Assembly: GCF_001012825.1 (NCBI RefSeq)
Contig: NZ_LCZJ02000018.1
Location: 363,122-427,121, forward strand
Length of the DNA: 64,000 nucleotides
Direction of reading: 5' to 3'
Source of the DNA: Paenibacillus etheri
GTDB lineage: Bacteria; Bacillota; Bacilli; Paenibacillales; Paenibacillaceae
The notes under the pieces are model-generated. The model did no database searches and had not been told where the DNA came from. It saw nothing but the letters and a program-made list of their open reading frames with translations. This document shows, in pieces, positions 1-7,655 of this stretch (positions are counted from its first letter, which is position 1; every line of letters starts with the position of its first letter). A program made the translations under genes and the position numbers.

Positions 1-662
1 GCGGACTCGTAAATGGTTTTATTGTTTCTAAGCTTAACGTTCCACCGTTTATCGCGACACTAGGCACGATGGTTATCGTCTACGGCTTAAACTCCTTGTA
101 CTTCGATATGGACCCTAACCAATCCCAGCCAATTGGTGGTCTGCGTCCTGATTTCACCAAAATTGGTTCCGGCTTTATAGGAAGTGGCCAATATTCAATC
201 CCATATATCGTTTTAATAGCCTTGGGTGTCGCCGCCATAGTGTGGGTGGTATTCAATAAAACCAAGCTGGGTAAGAACATGTACGCTATCGGAGGTAACA
301 TCCAGGCAGCTAAAGTATCCGGTATCGATGTATCCAAGAACCTGATTTACATCTACGCCATTGCTGGTGCTCTTTATGGTCTGGCAGGCGTTCTGGAAGC
401 TGCTAGAACAGGTGGAGCAACCAATAACTACGGTAACATGTATGAGCTTGACGCTATTGCTGCTTGCGTAGTAGGCGGTGTATCTACAACGGGGGGTATC
501 GGTACTGTGCCGGGTGTCTTAGTGGGGGTTATCATCTTTACTCTCATTAACTACGGTTTAACCTTTATCGGCATCAGCCCTTACTATCAGTTGATTATCA
601 AAGGTTTGATTATTATAGCCGCAGTCGCATTTGATATGCGGAAGTACTCTTCGAAGAAGTAG
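1..662 (+). CDS. mglC: Galactoside/methylgalactoside ABC transporter permease MglC, C-terminal part
   Basis: Membrane permease of an ABC sugar importer (BPD_transp_2 family) that would pair with an MglA ATPase and an MglB binding protein lying upstream of the window. The reading frame is open from base 3, so the start is outside. The visible part has several hydrophobic segments and the family signature around ELDAIAACVVGG, followed by GTVPGVLVGVIIFT, and ends in a short basic tail (DMRKYSSKK). The pattern closely follows E. coli MglC as I remember it, including PPFIATLGTMVIVYG near the cut edge. A strong terminator follows at 807-839, so this is probably the last gene of an mgl operon. Galactose specificity is inferred from family resemblance only. 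Confidence 0.9.
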   Translation, partial: GLVNGFIVSKLNVPPFIATLGTMVIVYGLNSLYFDMDPNQSQPIGGLRPDFTKIGSGFIGSGQYSIPYIVLIALGVAAIVWVVFNKTKLGKNMYAIGGNIQAAKVSGIDVSKNLIYIYAIAGALYGLAGVLEAARTGGATNNYGNMYELDAIAACVVGGVSTTGGIGTVPGVLVGVIIFTLINYGLTFIGISPYYQLIIKGLIIIAAVAFDMRKYSSKK

Positions 663-806
663 CAGCGTGGTGATCGTTTGATGATCGCGTGGAGATTAAG
701 GGCTAACTCCGGTTAATCTTGGGCTTATGGTCGCTGTTGTTCTCAGATTCCTCGAATGATACCTCGTTTTCTCCGCTACCGACATCACCTCGCTGAGGTA
801 AGGCAG

Positions 807-839
807 AAAAGCGTTTGCTATTTATCGCAAACGCTTTTT
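807..839 (+). terminator. Intrinsic terminator of the mgl operon
   Basis: Perfect inverted repeat AAAAGCGTTTGC / GCAAACGCTTTT with an 8-base loop. Because the stem is A/T-rich at its base, it reads as a terminator on either strand. Confidence 0.85.
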
Positions 840-1339
840 GGCATGTCTGCTTCGATGGCTTTGCTCTGAAGCGAGACAGGTGAAGACTCACCGGTAATTA
901 CGACACCTTACCCTAAACAGCAATTAACAACGTCACAACCAACACCGCACGAACATCATTGCCTACTGTGACCGGCAACCCCAATCCGACTTAGCCGCGG
1001 CTAAGACTAACCTGTATTACATGCAGACACTTCACTCTACATTGTTTGAATTACGTGGTGAATGAACGGTATAAATCACCCGTCCCTCATAACATCTCGC
1101 ACCTCACATTCGCCCCACAGCCTGATCTATCCACACCCGCACTCGCTTTCTAGCTCAATCCGTCCTTACGCGTACCCCAACGAATCCACAGCCCTCACCA
1201 TCTCCGCAGCCAGTATCGACACACCTAATTCGCTTGATGTGATTTCACCTTTCTCCCACTCCTCAAAGATCAAAAGCACATAAACCAACATTCTCCCATA
1301 TTCTATAGGCAAATGCCTTTGTTAAAGGGGAGCGACTGG
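840..1339. other. Intergenic stretch with only a weak minus-strand ORF
   Basis: About 500 bases without a convincing gene. The plus strand is pyrimidine-rich, the reverse of the coding-strand bias elsewhere in the window, which hints that the minus strand may be or may once have been coding. The plus-strand frame 1062-1283 is Ser/His/Pro-rich with no ribosome binding site and looks like a shadow. A short minus-strand ORF (1166-1291) is listed separately. A small palindrome GCCGCGGC lies near 995-1002. Confidence 0.5.
1166..1291 (-). CDS. Possible small protein or gene remnant, 41 residues
   Basis: Minus-strand ORF starting at ATG 1291 and ending in TAA. It encodes a plausible soluble composition: hydrophobic start MLVYVLLIFEEWEKGE, then an alternating helical pattern ending VRAVDSLGYA. 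GGGAG lies just before the ATG but is too close to be a good ribosome binding site. Not recognised. It could be a true small protein, the last surviving piece of a longer gene, or chance. Confidence 0.25.
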   Translation of the reverse strand: MLVYVLLIFEEWEKGEITSSELGVSILAAEMVRAVDSLGYA

Positions 1340-3304
1340 ATGTTAAGGATTAGGTTGAATGAGCTGGGGAAAGGGAACGACAATGGCCCGTTGCAAGCGG
1401 ATGTATGGAGATGGGACGGCATTGGCTGGAACGAATATATTACGCAGCAAGATGAAGATTTCATACGCACGGAAGAGGAACTATTCGTTACGATCCCAGC
1501 AGAGGCGGGATTATATCGTGTAGATTACTCTAATAAGCCTTATGAAGCGCCATACTTATTGCCGGAGTGGGTGGGGGACGATCTGCGGACCACGGGTCTG
1601 CATCCGGCGCCATTTAATCTTAAAGAGGGTACACTTTGGGGATACATTAATGACGAAGGTCGTGTTCAGATTGAACCTAGATACGAATATGCTGAGGATT
1701 TTCAGAAGAATGGGCTAGCAATTGTACAACGAAAAAACAGTAGTGGACTGATTGACAGCTCTGGACGGGAGCGGGTAAAGCCTATTTACTCGTTCATTAC
1801 CCCTTTTTCGGAAGAACGTGCGGTAGTGTCGGATGCCAAGGGATACACATTTATCGATGAAAAAGGTAGAGAAGTGACTTCAGCCCGTTATGATTATCTG
1901 AACTCTTTGCATGAGGGACTTGCATTATTCTCGAAACAAAATACAACGGGTGGTCAATCGCTATATGGATACGTAGATGCGCAAGGCAAAGAGGTATTGC
2001 CTGCCATTTATTTGGACGCCAATGATTTTATGAACGGTATGGCTTTGGTCAAAATAAAGGAAGGGGAGTATGCGCTCATTGACCCTGAAGGGAATATTTC
2101 GCATACGTACAATCATCCTTTCGTAGGGAGTCCGGGTGATGGGCTGCTTTCTTATCAAGCAACTGAGAACGGTAAGTACGGCTATTTAAATACGGATGGT
2201 ACGGTTGCTATTCAGCCACAATTCACTTCTGCTTTACCTTTCTCTGAGGGGCGTGCAGTGGTGAATACCGCTGAGAACTATGGTAACGCCTACGGACTGA
2301 TTGATAAACAAGGAAGAATGATCATCCCTGCGAAATATTATGAAGTCCTGCAGCTTGGTGAAGGAAGAGTAGCCATAGGAACACCAGTATTCCCTAATCA
2401 GCCTTATCGTGGCTCACGCTATATTATCGCTAATGCAGAGACAGGAGCGATTTTGAGCAATCATACTTTGCTTGGAGTGAATAATTATCAGGACGGACTG
2501 GCGTCTGTATATGATGCTAAGGAGACCTTTTTTATAGATCGAACTGGAAAAAGAGCAGCTCAGCCTCCTGTTATTCAAGGGACCGGAACACTTACCCTCA
2601 GCGGACGCTTAATTAGGGCAGATATAGATCAACGTACAGCTTATTATGACCGTCAAGGGAAGCAAATTTGGAGACAAAATGGAGTTATTCCACTGAGACC
2701 TCCGTATTCGGTTGTGGAGAAGAAGTACAAACCGAACCGAGATTACCTGGTTTATTATCCGGTTGTTGAGGGAATTGCCAGCGCGGAAGTTTCGAGAGAG
2801 GTAAATGATAAGCTGCGCAAGCTGTCACTCGCGGAAGATGCCGGTAGTGGCGGAGCAACACAGGATTTCAGTTATAATGGTGATTTTTCAGTGTCCTTCT
2901 TCCGCAAAAACCTTCTAGTGCTGGAGTTAACGGGTTACCGTTATCCTTTTGGAGCAGCCCATGGTATGCCCACCAAAATCTATACACATACTAATTTACG
3001 TAACGGAAGGTTTTATAAGCTGGGTGATCTGTTTAAGCCAGGAAGTAGATACGTGGAGAAGCTAAGTAAAATCGTAGGGAAGCAGATTGAAAACGATCCA
3101 CAGTACTCCTACGTTTTTCCGGATACGTATAAAGGAATTACCTCAGATCAGCCTTTTTTTGTAGATAATGAAGCGTTGTATCTTTATTTCGCCCCTTATG
3201 AGATTGCTCCTTATGCTGCGGGTTTTCCAACTTTCCGTATTCCATACGCAGAAATTATGGGACTTATCTCTACTGAGGGAGACTTTTGGCAGTCGTTTCA
3301 CTAG
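1340..3304 (+). CDS. WG-repeat protein with C-terminal DUF4163/DUF3298-type domain
   Basis: About 654 residues. The N-terminal half carries roughly six WG-type repeats (LWGYINDEGRV, LYGYVDAQGKE, KYGYLNTDGTV, AYGLIDKQGRM, each followed by I.P.Y..A..F.EG.A.V), a beta-rich fold usually seen in secreted or envelope proteins. The C-terminal ~170 residues match the DUF4163 plus DUF3298 layout of PdaC/RsiV-type proteins (GAAHG, YEIAPYAAG). I chose ATG 1340 because AAAGGGGAG sits 7 bases upstream; the in-frame ATG at 1313 has no such site. With this start there is no signal peptide, which is unusual for a DUF3298 protein, so either it acts in the cytoplasm or it leaves by a non-Sec route. Exact function unknown. 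Confidence 0.8.
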   Translation: MLRIRLNELGKGNDNGPLQADVWRWDGIGWNEYITQQDEDFIRTEEELFVTIPAEAGLYRVDYSNKPYEAPYLLPEWVGDDLRTTGLHPAPFNLKEGTLWGYINDEGRVQIEPRYEYAEDFQKNGLAIVQRKNSSGLIDSSGRERVKPIYSFITPFSEERAVVSDAKGYTFIDEKGREVTSARYDYLNSLHEGLALFSKQNTTGGQSLYGYVDAQGKEVLPAIYLDANDFMNGMALVKIKEGEYALIDPEGNISHTYNHPFVGSPGDGLLSYQATENGKYGYLNTDGTVAIQPQFTSALPFSEGRAVVNTAENYGNAYGLIDKQGRMIIPAKYYEVLQLGEGRVAIGTPVFPNQPYRGSRYIIANAETGAILSNHTLLGVNNYQDGLASVYDAKETFFIDRTGKRAAQPPVIQGTGTLTLSGRLIRADIDQRTAYYDRQGKQIWRQNGVIPLRPPYSVVEKKYKPNRDYLVYYPVVEGIASAEVSREVNDKLRKLSLAEDAGSGGATQDFSYNGDFSVSFFRKNLLVLELTGYRYPFGAAHGMPTKIYTHTNLRNGRFYKLGDLFKPGSRYVEKLSKIVGKQIENDPQYSYVFPDTYKGITSDQPFFVDNEALYLYFAPYEIAPYAAGFPTFRIPYAEIMGLISTEGDFWQSFH

Positions 3305-3329
3305 TTACCTTATATCCATTAGCACATAG

Positions 3330-3365
3330 AAGTTGCTATTCTCTCGAGAATGGCGACTTTTTTGT
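3330..3365 (+). terminator. Intrinsic terminator
   Basis: Stem AAGTTGCTATTCTC / GAGAATGGCGACTT (G-T wobbles allowed) followed by a T run, just after the WG-repeat gene. Confidence 0.85.
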
Positions 3366-3464
3366 GTTTTTTTATCGCGAAAATCTAATGCATTCAGACT
3401 CAGAAAACTTACATTCAAGACTATTAAATGTTAAAAATTAGAAGAGCACAGCTGATAGATTTAT

Positions 3465-3500
3465 GCTACAATGACTGAGGAACAAATTACAACTTTGTAA
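3465..3500 (+). promoter_or_regulatory. Extended -10 promoter followed by a palindromic operator candidate
   Basis: TGCTACAAT at 3465-3473 is an extended -10 element; no good -35 is visible. Right after the expected start point lies the dyad TTACAA-CT-TTGTAA (3487-3500), a position where a repressor would block transcription. It precedes the CAP-protein gene by about 65 bases. Confidence 0.4.
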
Positions 3501-3563
3501 CATTTGTAGCTGGTCACTCTAAGCAGGAGCATATATTACACACAAGAATGAGGAGATGGCAGA

Positions 3564-4319
3564 ATGAAGAACAAGAGATTAAGAGCAATTATTGGTGGTA
3601 GCGTAGCAGCTGTTATGGCACTTAGTATTTCTCTTCCACTCGAAGCGAATGCGGCCTCAACTGAAGTAACAGTAATTAAATCAGGTACTAGCCATGAGCA
3701 AGTTTTACAATATTTAAAACAAGCTAACCTACAGGGATTCCCTATTTTTAATAGCACAATCGTGGTGTCCAAGCCTCAAACAGGAACGGTTCCAAATAAA
3801 GATACATCCACCGGAACTCCGGTTACTAAGCCTTCGGATACGACTACTGTAACCAAGCCTGTAACTAAGCCTTCGGATACGACTACTGTAACTAAACCTG
3901 TGACTAACCCTACAGAGACTACACCTAGTACAGGTGCTGCGAGCAATAAAGGAACTTATGTTCAACAGATCGTAACGCTGGTAAACAAAGAGCGTGCAGC
4001 AGCTGGTCTGAAGCCTGTTTCTGGATTGGACAGCCTTCACAAAGTAGCAGCCACAAAAGCTACGGATATGCGTACTAATAACTATTTTTCACATACTTCA
4101 CCTACGTATGGTTCACCATTTGATATGATGAAATCCTTTGGGATCACTTATAACGCTGCAGGTGAAAACATCGCTATGGGTCAAAAAACACCAGAAGAAG
4201 TAATGAAAGCATGGATGAACAGTCCTGGTCACAAAGCTAATATTTTGAATGCTAATTTCAATTATATCGGTGTAGGTTATGACAATAACTATTGGGTTCA
4301 AGAATTCATTGGTAAATAA
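3564..4319 (+). CDS. Secreted CAP-domain (SCP-like) protein, YkwD type
   Basis: 251 residues. Sec signal peptide at residues 1-30 (basic MKNKRLR, hydrophobic core, ANA cleavage site). Residues ~31-70 are an uncharacterised head; ~75-125 are a Thr/Pro/Lys-rich linker containing a near-perfect 13-residue tandem repeat; ~130-251 are the CAP domain with LVNKERAAAGLKPV, the YFSHTSP segment, AGENIAMG and a YWVQEF end. Bacterial CAP proteins of this type are extracellular and often wall- or spore-linked, but the biochemical role is not settled. The ribosome binding site GAGGAG precedes the ATG. The linker would let the domain extend through the peptidoglycan layer (inference). Confidence 0.9.
   Translation: MKNKRLRAIIGGSVAAVMALSISLPLEANAASTEVTVIKSGTSHEQVLQYLKQANLQGFPIFNSTIVVSKPQTGTVPNKDTSTGTPVTKPSDTTTVTKPVTKPSDTTTVTKPVTNPTETTPSTGAASNKGTYVQQIVTLVNKERAAAGLKPVSGLDSLHKVAATKATDMRTNNYFSHTSPTYGSPFDMMKSFGITYNAAGENIAMGQKTPEEVMKAWMNSPGHKANILNANFNYIGVGYDNNYWVQEFIGK
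3822..3899 (+). repeat. Two tandem 39-bp in-frame repeats
   Basis: Two almost identical 39-base units, each encoding VTKPSDTTTVTKP, in the linker of the CAP protein, followed by a degenerate third unit (VTNPTETTPSTG). Such repeats expand and contract by slippage without breaking the frame. Confidence 0.9.
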
Positions 4320-4342
4320 GTTAAATAAAGGTGACTGAAATT

Positions 4343-4377
4343 AAGCGTTCTCCGATGATAATCGGGGAACGTTTTTT
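4343..4377 (+). terminator. Intrinsic terminator
   Basis: AAGCGTTCTCCGAT / ATCGGGGAACGTT hairpin with a 4-base loop and a six-T tail, 24 bases after the CAP gene. Confidence 0.9.
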
Positions 4378-4574
4378 CTGTGTAGGCAATTTAATCACTA
4401 AATTTTTCGAGAATTTCCATGTCCATTTTTGGGTTGAAAGAGCGGAGTAGCAGGATTTATTTCTATTTTAGACATTTGCAAAACCAGTTTGGAAGATTTA
4501 TGTTTATGTACATAGTTAAGATCTTTGTAAAATGTGGAACAATACATAATAGAACGGCATACGGAGGGATGGCT

Positions 4575-5405
4575 TTGAATGATTCAAAGTGGACATGGCG
4601 TACGGTCAGCCTGATTTCCATAGTAACAACAATAATTCTAATTGTAGGTTTAGTTTATGCGGTCAGAGACATCATCTACCCGGTGGGAGAAGCATCAGAG
4701 ACCAACTTACCTCAGCAAACAGCCACTCCAACGACGGAAACAGTTAAGAAGCTTAAAGTTGTGGCTCTCGGAGATTCGCTAGCCAAGGGAACTGGTGATA
4801 ACACCGGGGAAGGATTTGTTAAGCGTACGGTTAGTGGGTTATCCGCTAAAGGTGTCGAAGTTGATTTACTAGGTAATATGGGGATTAATGCTTTAACAAC
4901 TGCAGGACTGCTAAGCAAGCTGGATGAAGATGGTGTAGATTACGCGCTGCATATGGCGAATGTCATTCTGCTCTCTATCGGAGGGAATGATTTATTCAAG
5001 GACTCAAATATTTTACAGAATAGTGGCGCACTTCAGAGTGAATCCACAACCGATCAAGAGCTGACCCCAGAGTCTTTGTTAGCAGCTCTTCCAGAAGCAG
5101 CGGGGAGATTAGGTAAGATTCTGGAGAAGATCTCAGAGATCAATCCGAATGCTCAAATTTATTATATGGGGTTATATAACCCCTTTGGAGATATACCAGA
5201 TCTACTCGCGCCAGGGAATCAGGCGGTTGCGAAGTGGAATAATGCGGCAATGGATATTATTAACAAGCACAGCAATATGACCTTGGTTCCAACCTTTGAC
5301 TTGTTTAACAAGCATCTGGACAAATACTTATCAACGGATCATTTTCATCCGAATGGGGATGGATATCAGCGAATCGGAGAACGATTCATTCAAGCTATAC
5401 ACTAG
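4575..5405 (+). CDS. Membrane-anchored GDSL/SGNH hydrolase, YpmR-like
   Basis: 276 residues from a TTG start. GGAGGG at 4563-4568 lies 6 bases before TTG 4575 but directly abuts the in-frame ATG 4569, so TTG is the better start. Residues ~10-32 form one membrane segment; the rest is outside the cell. The GDSL nucleophile is Ser68 (VVALGDSLAKGTGD), a GGND-type block follows (SIGGNDLF), and the catalytic Asp/His pair is D255-H258 in TDHFHPNGDGYQRI. This is the SGNH hydrolase fold acting on esters of lipids or wall polymers; the substrate is unknown. Its stop is 110 bases before the ABC genes, without a clear terminator, so it may be co-transcribed with them. Confidence 0.85.
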   Translation: MNDSKWTWRTVSLISIVTTIILIVGLVYAVRDIIYPVGEASETNLPQQTATPTTETVKKLKVVALGDSLAKGTGDNTGEGFVKRTVSGLSAKGVEVDLLGNMGINALTTAGLLSKLDEDGVDYALHMANVILLSIGGNDLFKDSNILQNSGALQSESTTDQELTPESLLAALPEAAGRLGKILEKISEINPNAQIYYMGLYNPFGDIPDLLAPGNQAVAKWNNAAMDIINKHSNMTLVPTFDLFNKHLDKYLSTDHFHPNGDGYQRIGERFIQAIH

Positions 5406-5514
5406 AACATAGGTGAGAGCCAGTTTTCTAAGGAAGATGATTATGTGTTAGATAAAATATCCTTTGAGCAAGTACTAGCCGAGGAAATGACAGTAACAAG
5501 GAGCTAAGCAGAAT

Positions 5515-6495
5515 ATGACAAAAGCGAACAGTGGAGAATCCAGCCCGGTCGTCTTGTCTGTAGACGGGGTACGGAAAAAAATAGGGCGAAAGTGGATTAT
5601 AGATGATGTTACGTTTGATGTGAGAGAAGGAGAAATTTTTGGCTTCCTCGGACCCAATGGAGCAGGGAAGACAACTACAATTCGAATGCTTGTCGATTTG
5701 ATTCGTCCTAGCGAGGGCAAGATTACGGTATGTGGTTACAATGTGAACCGAAATCCGGAAAAAGCGTTGCAATTTGTGGGCTCTATCGTTGAGAACCCTG
5801 AGGTATATACCTATTTGACGGGATGGGAGAATTTACAGCATTTTGCCCGAATGCAGCCTGGTATAGATAATGCACGTATTAGCGAAGTGGTCGATATTGT
5901 TCGGCTAGATCAACGAATCCATGATAAGGTAAGTACATATTCGCTTGGGATGAGACAGCGTCTTGGTATAGCGCAGGCTCTTCTGGGACGTCCGCGTTTG
6001 CTGATTCTGGACGAGCCTACAAATGGCTTAGATCCAAAGGGAATTAAGGAGCTACGAGAATTTATACGCAAGCTGGCAGATGAGGGTCTGGCGGTATTTG
6101 TATCGAGTCATTTACTTAGTGAAATCCAGCTTCTCTGTGACCGTGTCGCGATTATTAGTAAAGGGCGTGTTCTTGCGGTAGGTGCGGTTGATGAGCTGAT
6201 CGCTCGAAATTCACCGTACGTGCTTTGGGAGCTGGAGCCTTTTGCTGAAGCTCAGGCATTACTGGCTGGTCGCCCAGATATTCAGATTCAGAATCTGGAA
6301 GACGTCAATTTGGATGATTCTATTATTGCAGGTATGGGTCCGGATTCTTTAATCACTATTATGGATCAGGATTTGATCCCTGAGATAGTGGCTGTTATGG
6401 TGACTGCTGAAATCGAAGTTAGGGCTGTGCATAAAATCAATCCGACACTGGAACAGCTATTCTTGAAGCTAACGGAGGGTGAGAACGTTGAATAA
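5515..6495 (+). CDS. ABC exporter ATP-binding protein (BcrA/CcmA type)
   Basis: 326 residues. Walker A GPNGAGKTT, signature YSLGMRQRLG (LGMRQ variant), Walker B LLILDEPTNGLDP and the switch His in SSHLLSEIQ are all present, so the ATPase should be active. The C-terminal ~80 residues are the usual extension of bacitracin-type exporter ATPases. AAGGAG lies 10 bases upstream. It overlaps the permease gene that follows, forming a two-gene exporter. Substrate unknown; drug or peptide resistance and envelope maintenance are both typical. Confidence 0.9.
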   Translation: MTKANSGESSPVVLSVDGVRKKIGRKWIIDDVTFDVREGEIFGFLGPNGAGKTTTIRMLVDLIRPSEGKITVCGYNVNRNPEKALQFVGSIVENPEVYTYLTGWENLQHFARMQPGIDNARISEVVDIVRLDQRIHDKVSTYSLGMRQRLGIAQALLGRPRLLILDEPTNGLDPKGIKELREFIRKLADEGLAVFVSSHLLSEIQLLCDRVAIISKGRVLAVGAVDELIARNSPYVLWELEPFAEAQALLAGRPDIQIQNLEDVNLDDSIIAGMGPDSLITIMDQDLIPEIVAVMVTAEIEVRAVHKINPTLEQLFLKLTEGENVE

Positions 6496-7477
6496 TATGC
6501 TTCCGCTTATCCGTAATGAATGTTTAAAAATCATAAAAAAGAAACGGTTTTATGTTATACTGCTGATTCTGATTGTACTGGTGCCTATGTTCACCTACGC
6601 TCAAATGCGTTCAGCTGAGCGTAGCCGAGATAAATTCAACTCCGATTGGCGCTTGGAGATCCAGCAGCAGATCATTGATAATCAAAATTCTTTGGGCAGT
6701 GACCGAATCCCAGAGGAATGGAAGACTTATCGGCGAATATTTGTACAGCAGCTTCAGTACTACCTTCACCATGATGTGAATCCGAACGAGCCAAGTGGCG
6801 TTACCTTTACCAGAGAGTTTATGGATAATTCGGTAACTTTATTTATTCCGCTGCTTATCATGGCGGTAGCCTCGGATTTGGTCTCTGCGGAGCGAACTAC
6901 AGGGACAATTAAAATGCTGCTGACAAGGCCAGTTAAGCGCTGGAAAGTTCTGTTTAGCAAAATGGCGGCACTGCTTATGTTTGTCTCGCTCATCGTACTC
7001 TCCACATTTGTGATCAGCTATCTAATCTCTGGTCTCGCTTTTGGATATAAGGGCTTCAATATCCCTGTCTTTACTGGCTTTAAGATCAGTGGGGACTCGG
7101 TAGATATGTCTACTGTACATGCAGTACCACAGTGGAAATATATGCTTATGCAAGGTGGATTGGTTTGGTTCGTAAGCGTCATTGTTGCCTTGCTTGCTTT
7201 TATGATCTCTGTACTTGTAAGGAGCACTGCTGCTAGTATAGTAGTGATGATGGCAGCGCTGATCGCTGGAAGTATTCTGACCAATATGGCTTCAGCCTGG
7301 ACAACAGCGAAATATTTATTTATGGTAAATCTTGGACTGACCGGTTATTTGTCAGGAACTCCCGCACCCATAGAGGGGATGTCCTTGTCATTTTCCATGG
7401 CTGTATTGGCTGTATGGGGGGCTGCTTCGGTGATCATTTCATTCGCCGTCTTTACGAAAAGGGATATTTTGAATTAG
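6488..7477 (+). CDS. ABC-2 type exporter permease
   Basis: 329 residues with an N-terminal membrane segment (RFYVILLILIVLVPMF), a ~75-residue outer loop rich in charged residues, and about five further segments. TTG 6488 is preferred since GGAGGG lies 8 bases upstream; GTG 6479 would overlap that site. The first bases overlap the stop of the ATPase gene (8 bases), indicating translational coupling. It is the membrane partner of the preceding ATPase. The segment SAERTTGTIKMLL is the cytoplasmic coupling motif common in this family. Confidence 0.9.
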   Translation: MNNMLPLIRNECLKIIKKKRFYVILLILIVLVPMFTYAQMRSAERSRDKFNSDWRLEIQQQIIDNQNSLGSDRIPEEWKTYRRIFVQQLQYYLHHDVNPNEPSGVTFTREFMDNSVTLFIPLLIMAVASDLVSAERTTGTIKMLLTRPVKRWKVLFSKMAALLMFVSLIVLSTFVISYLISGLAFGYKGFNIPVFTGFKISGDSVDMSTVHAVPQWKYMLMQGGLVWFVSVIVALLAFMISVLVRSTAASIVVMMAALIAGSILTNMASAWTTAKYLFMVNLGLTGYLSGTPAPIEGMSLSFSMAVLAVWGAASVIISFAVFTKRDILN

Positions 7478-7527
7478 AATGTACAAAGTGACGAAAACGT
7501 TTGTTTGCATTTCTAGAAATATAAGAA

Positions 7528-7625
7528 AGTATAAGTTTTGATAAGTTTTGCACTTATACTGCATGACTTATATTTCTCGCTTAAAGGCTTACCGTCTTTA
7601 TAAGGACGCCGAAGGCGTTAATGCT
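7528..7625 (+). repeat. Palindromic intergenic repeat, copy 1
   Basis: Composite element before parE. It contains AGTATAAG...CTTATACT (inverted), then CTTATATTTCTCGCTTA, then the hairpins GTCTTTATAAGGAC and CGCCGAAGGCG. The second half recurs at 12355-12416 and the first half at 42811-42855. Such dyad elements resemble REP/MITE-like intergenic repeats. Confidence 0.7.
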
Positions 7626-7655
7626 TGAGTATAGAGAAAAGAAGGAGGAGCATGA

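Noticed and set aside
1062-1283. Plus-strand ORF of 73 codons
   Set aside because: No ribosome binding site, a Ser/Pro/His-rich composition, and the opposite base bias to real genes here; the minus strand is more gene-like.
3822-3899. Possible CRISPR-like repeats
   Set aside because: The two units are in-frame coding repeats of the CAP-protein linker without spacers; no array or cas gene is present.
7494-7510. cre-like sequence GAAAACGTTTGTTTGCA upstream of parE
   Set aside because: It misses key consensus positions, and catabolite control of topoisomerase IV is not expected.
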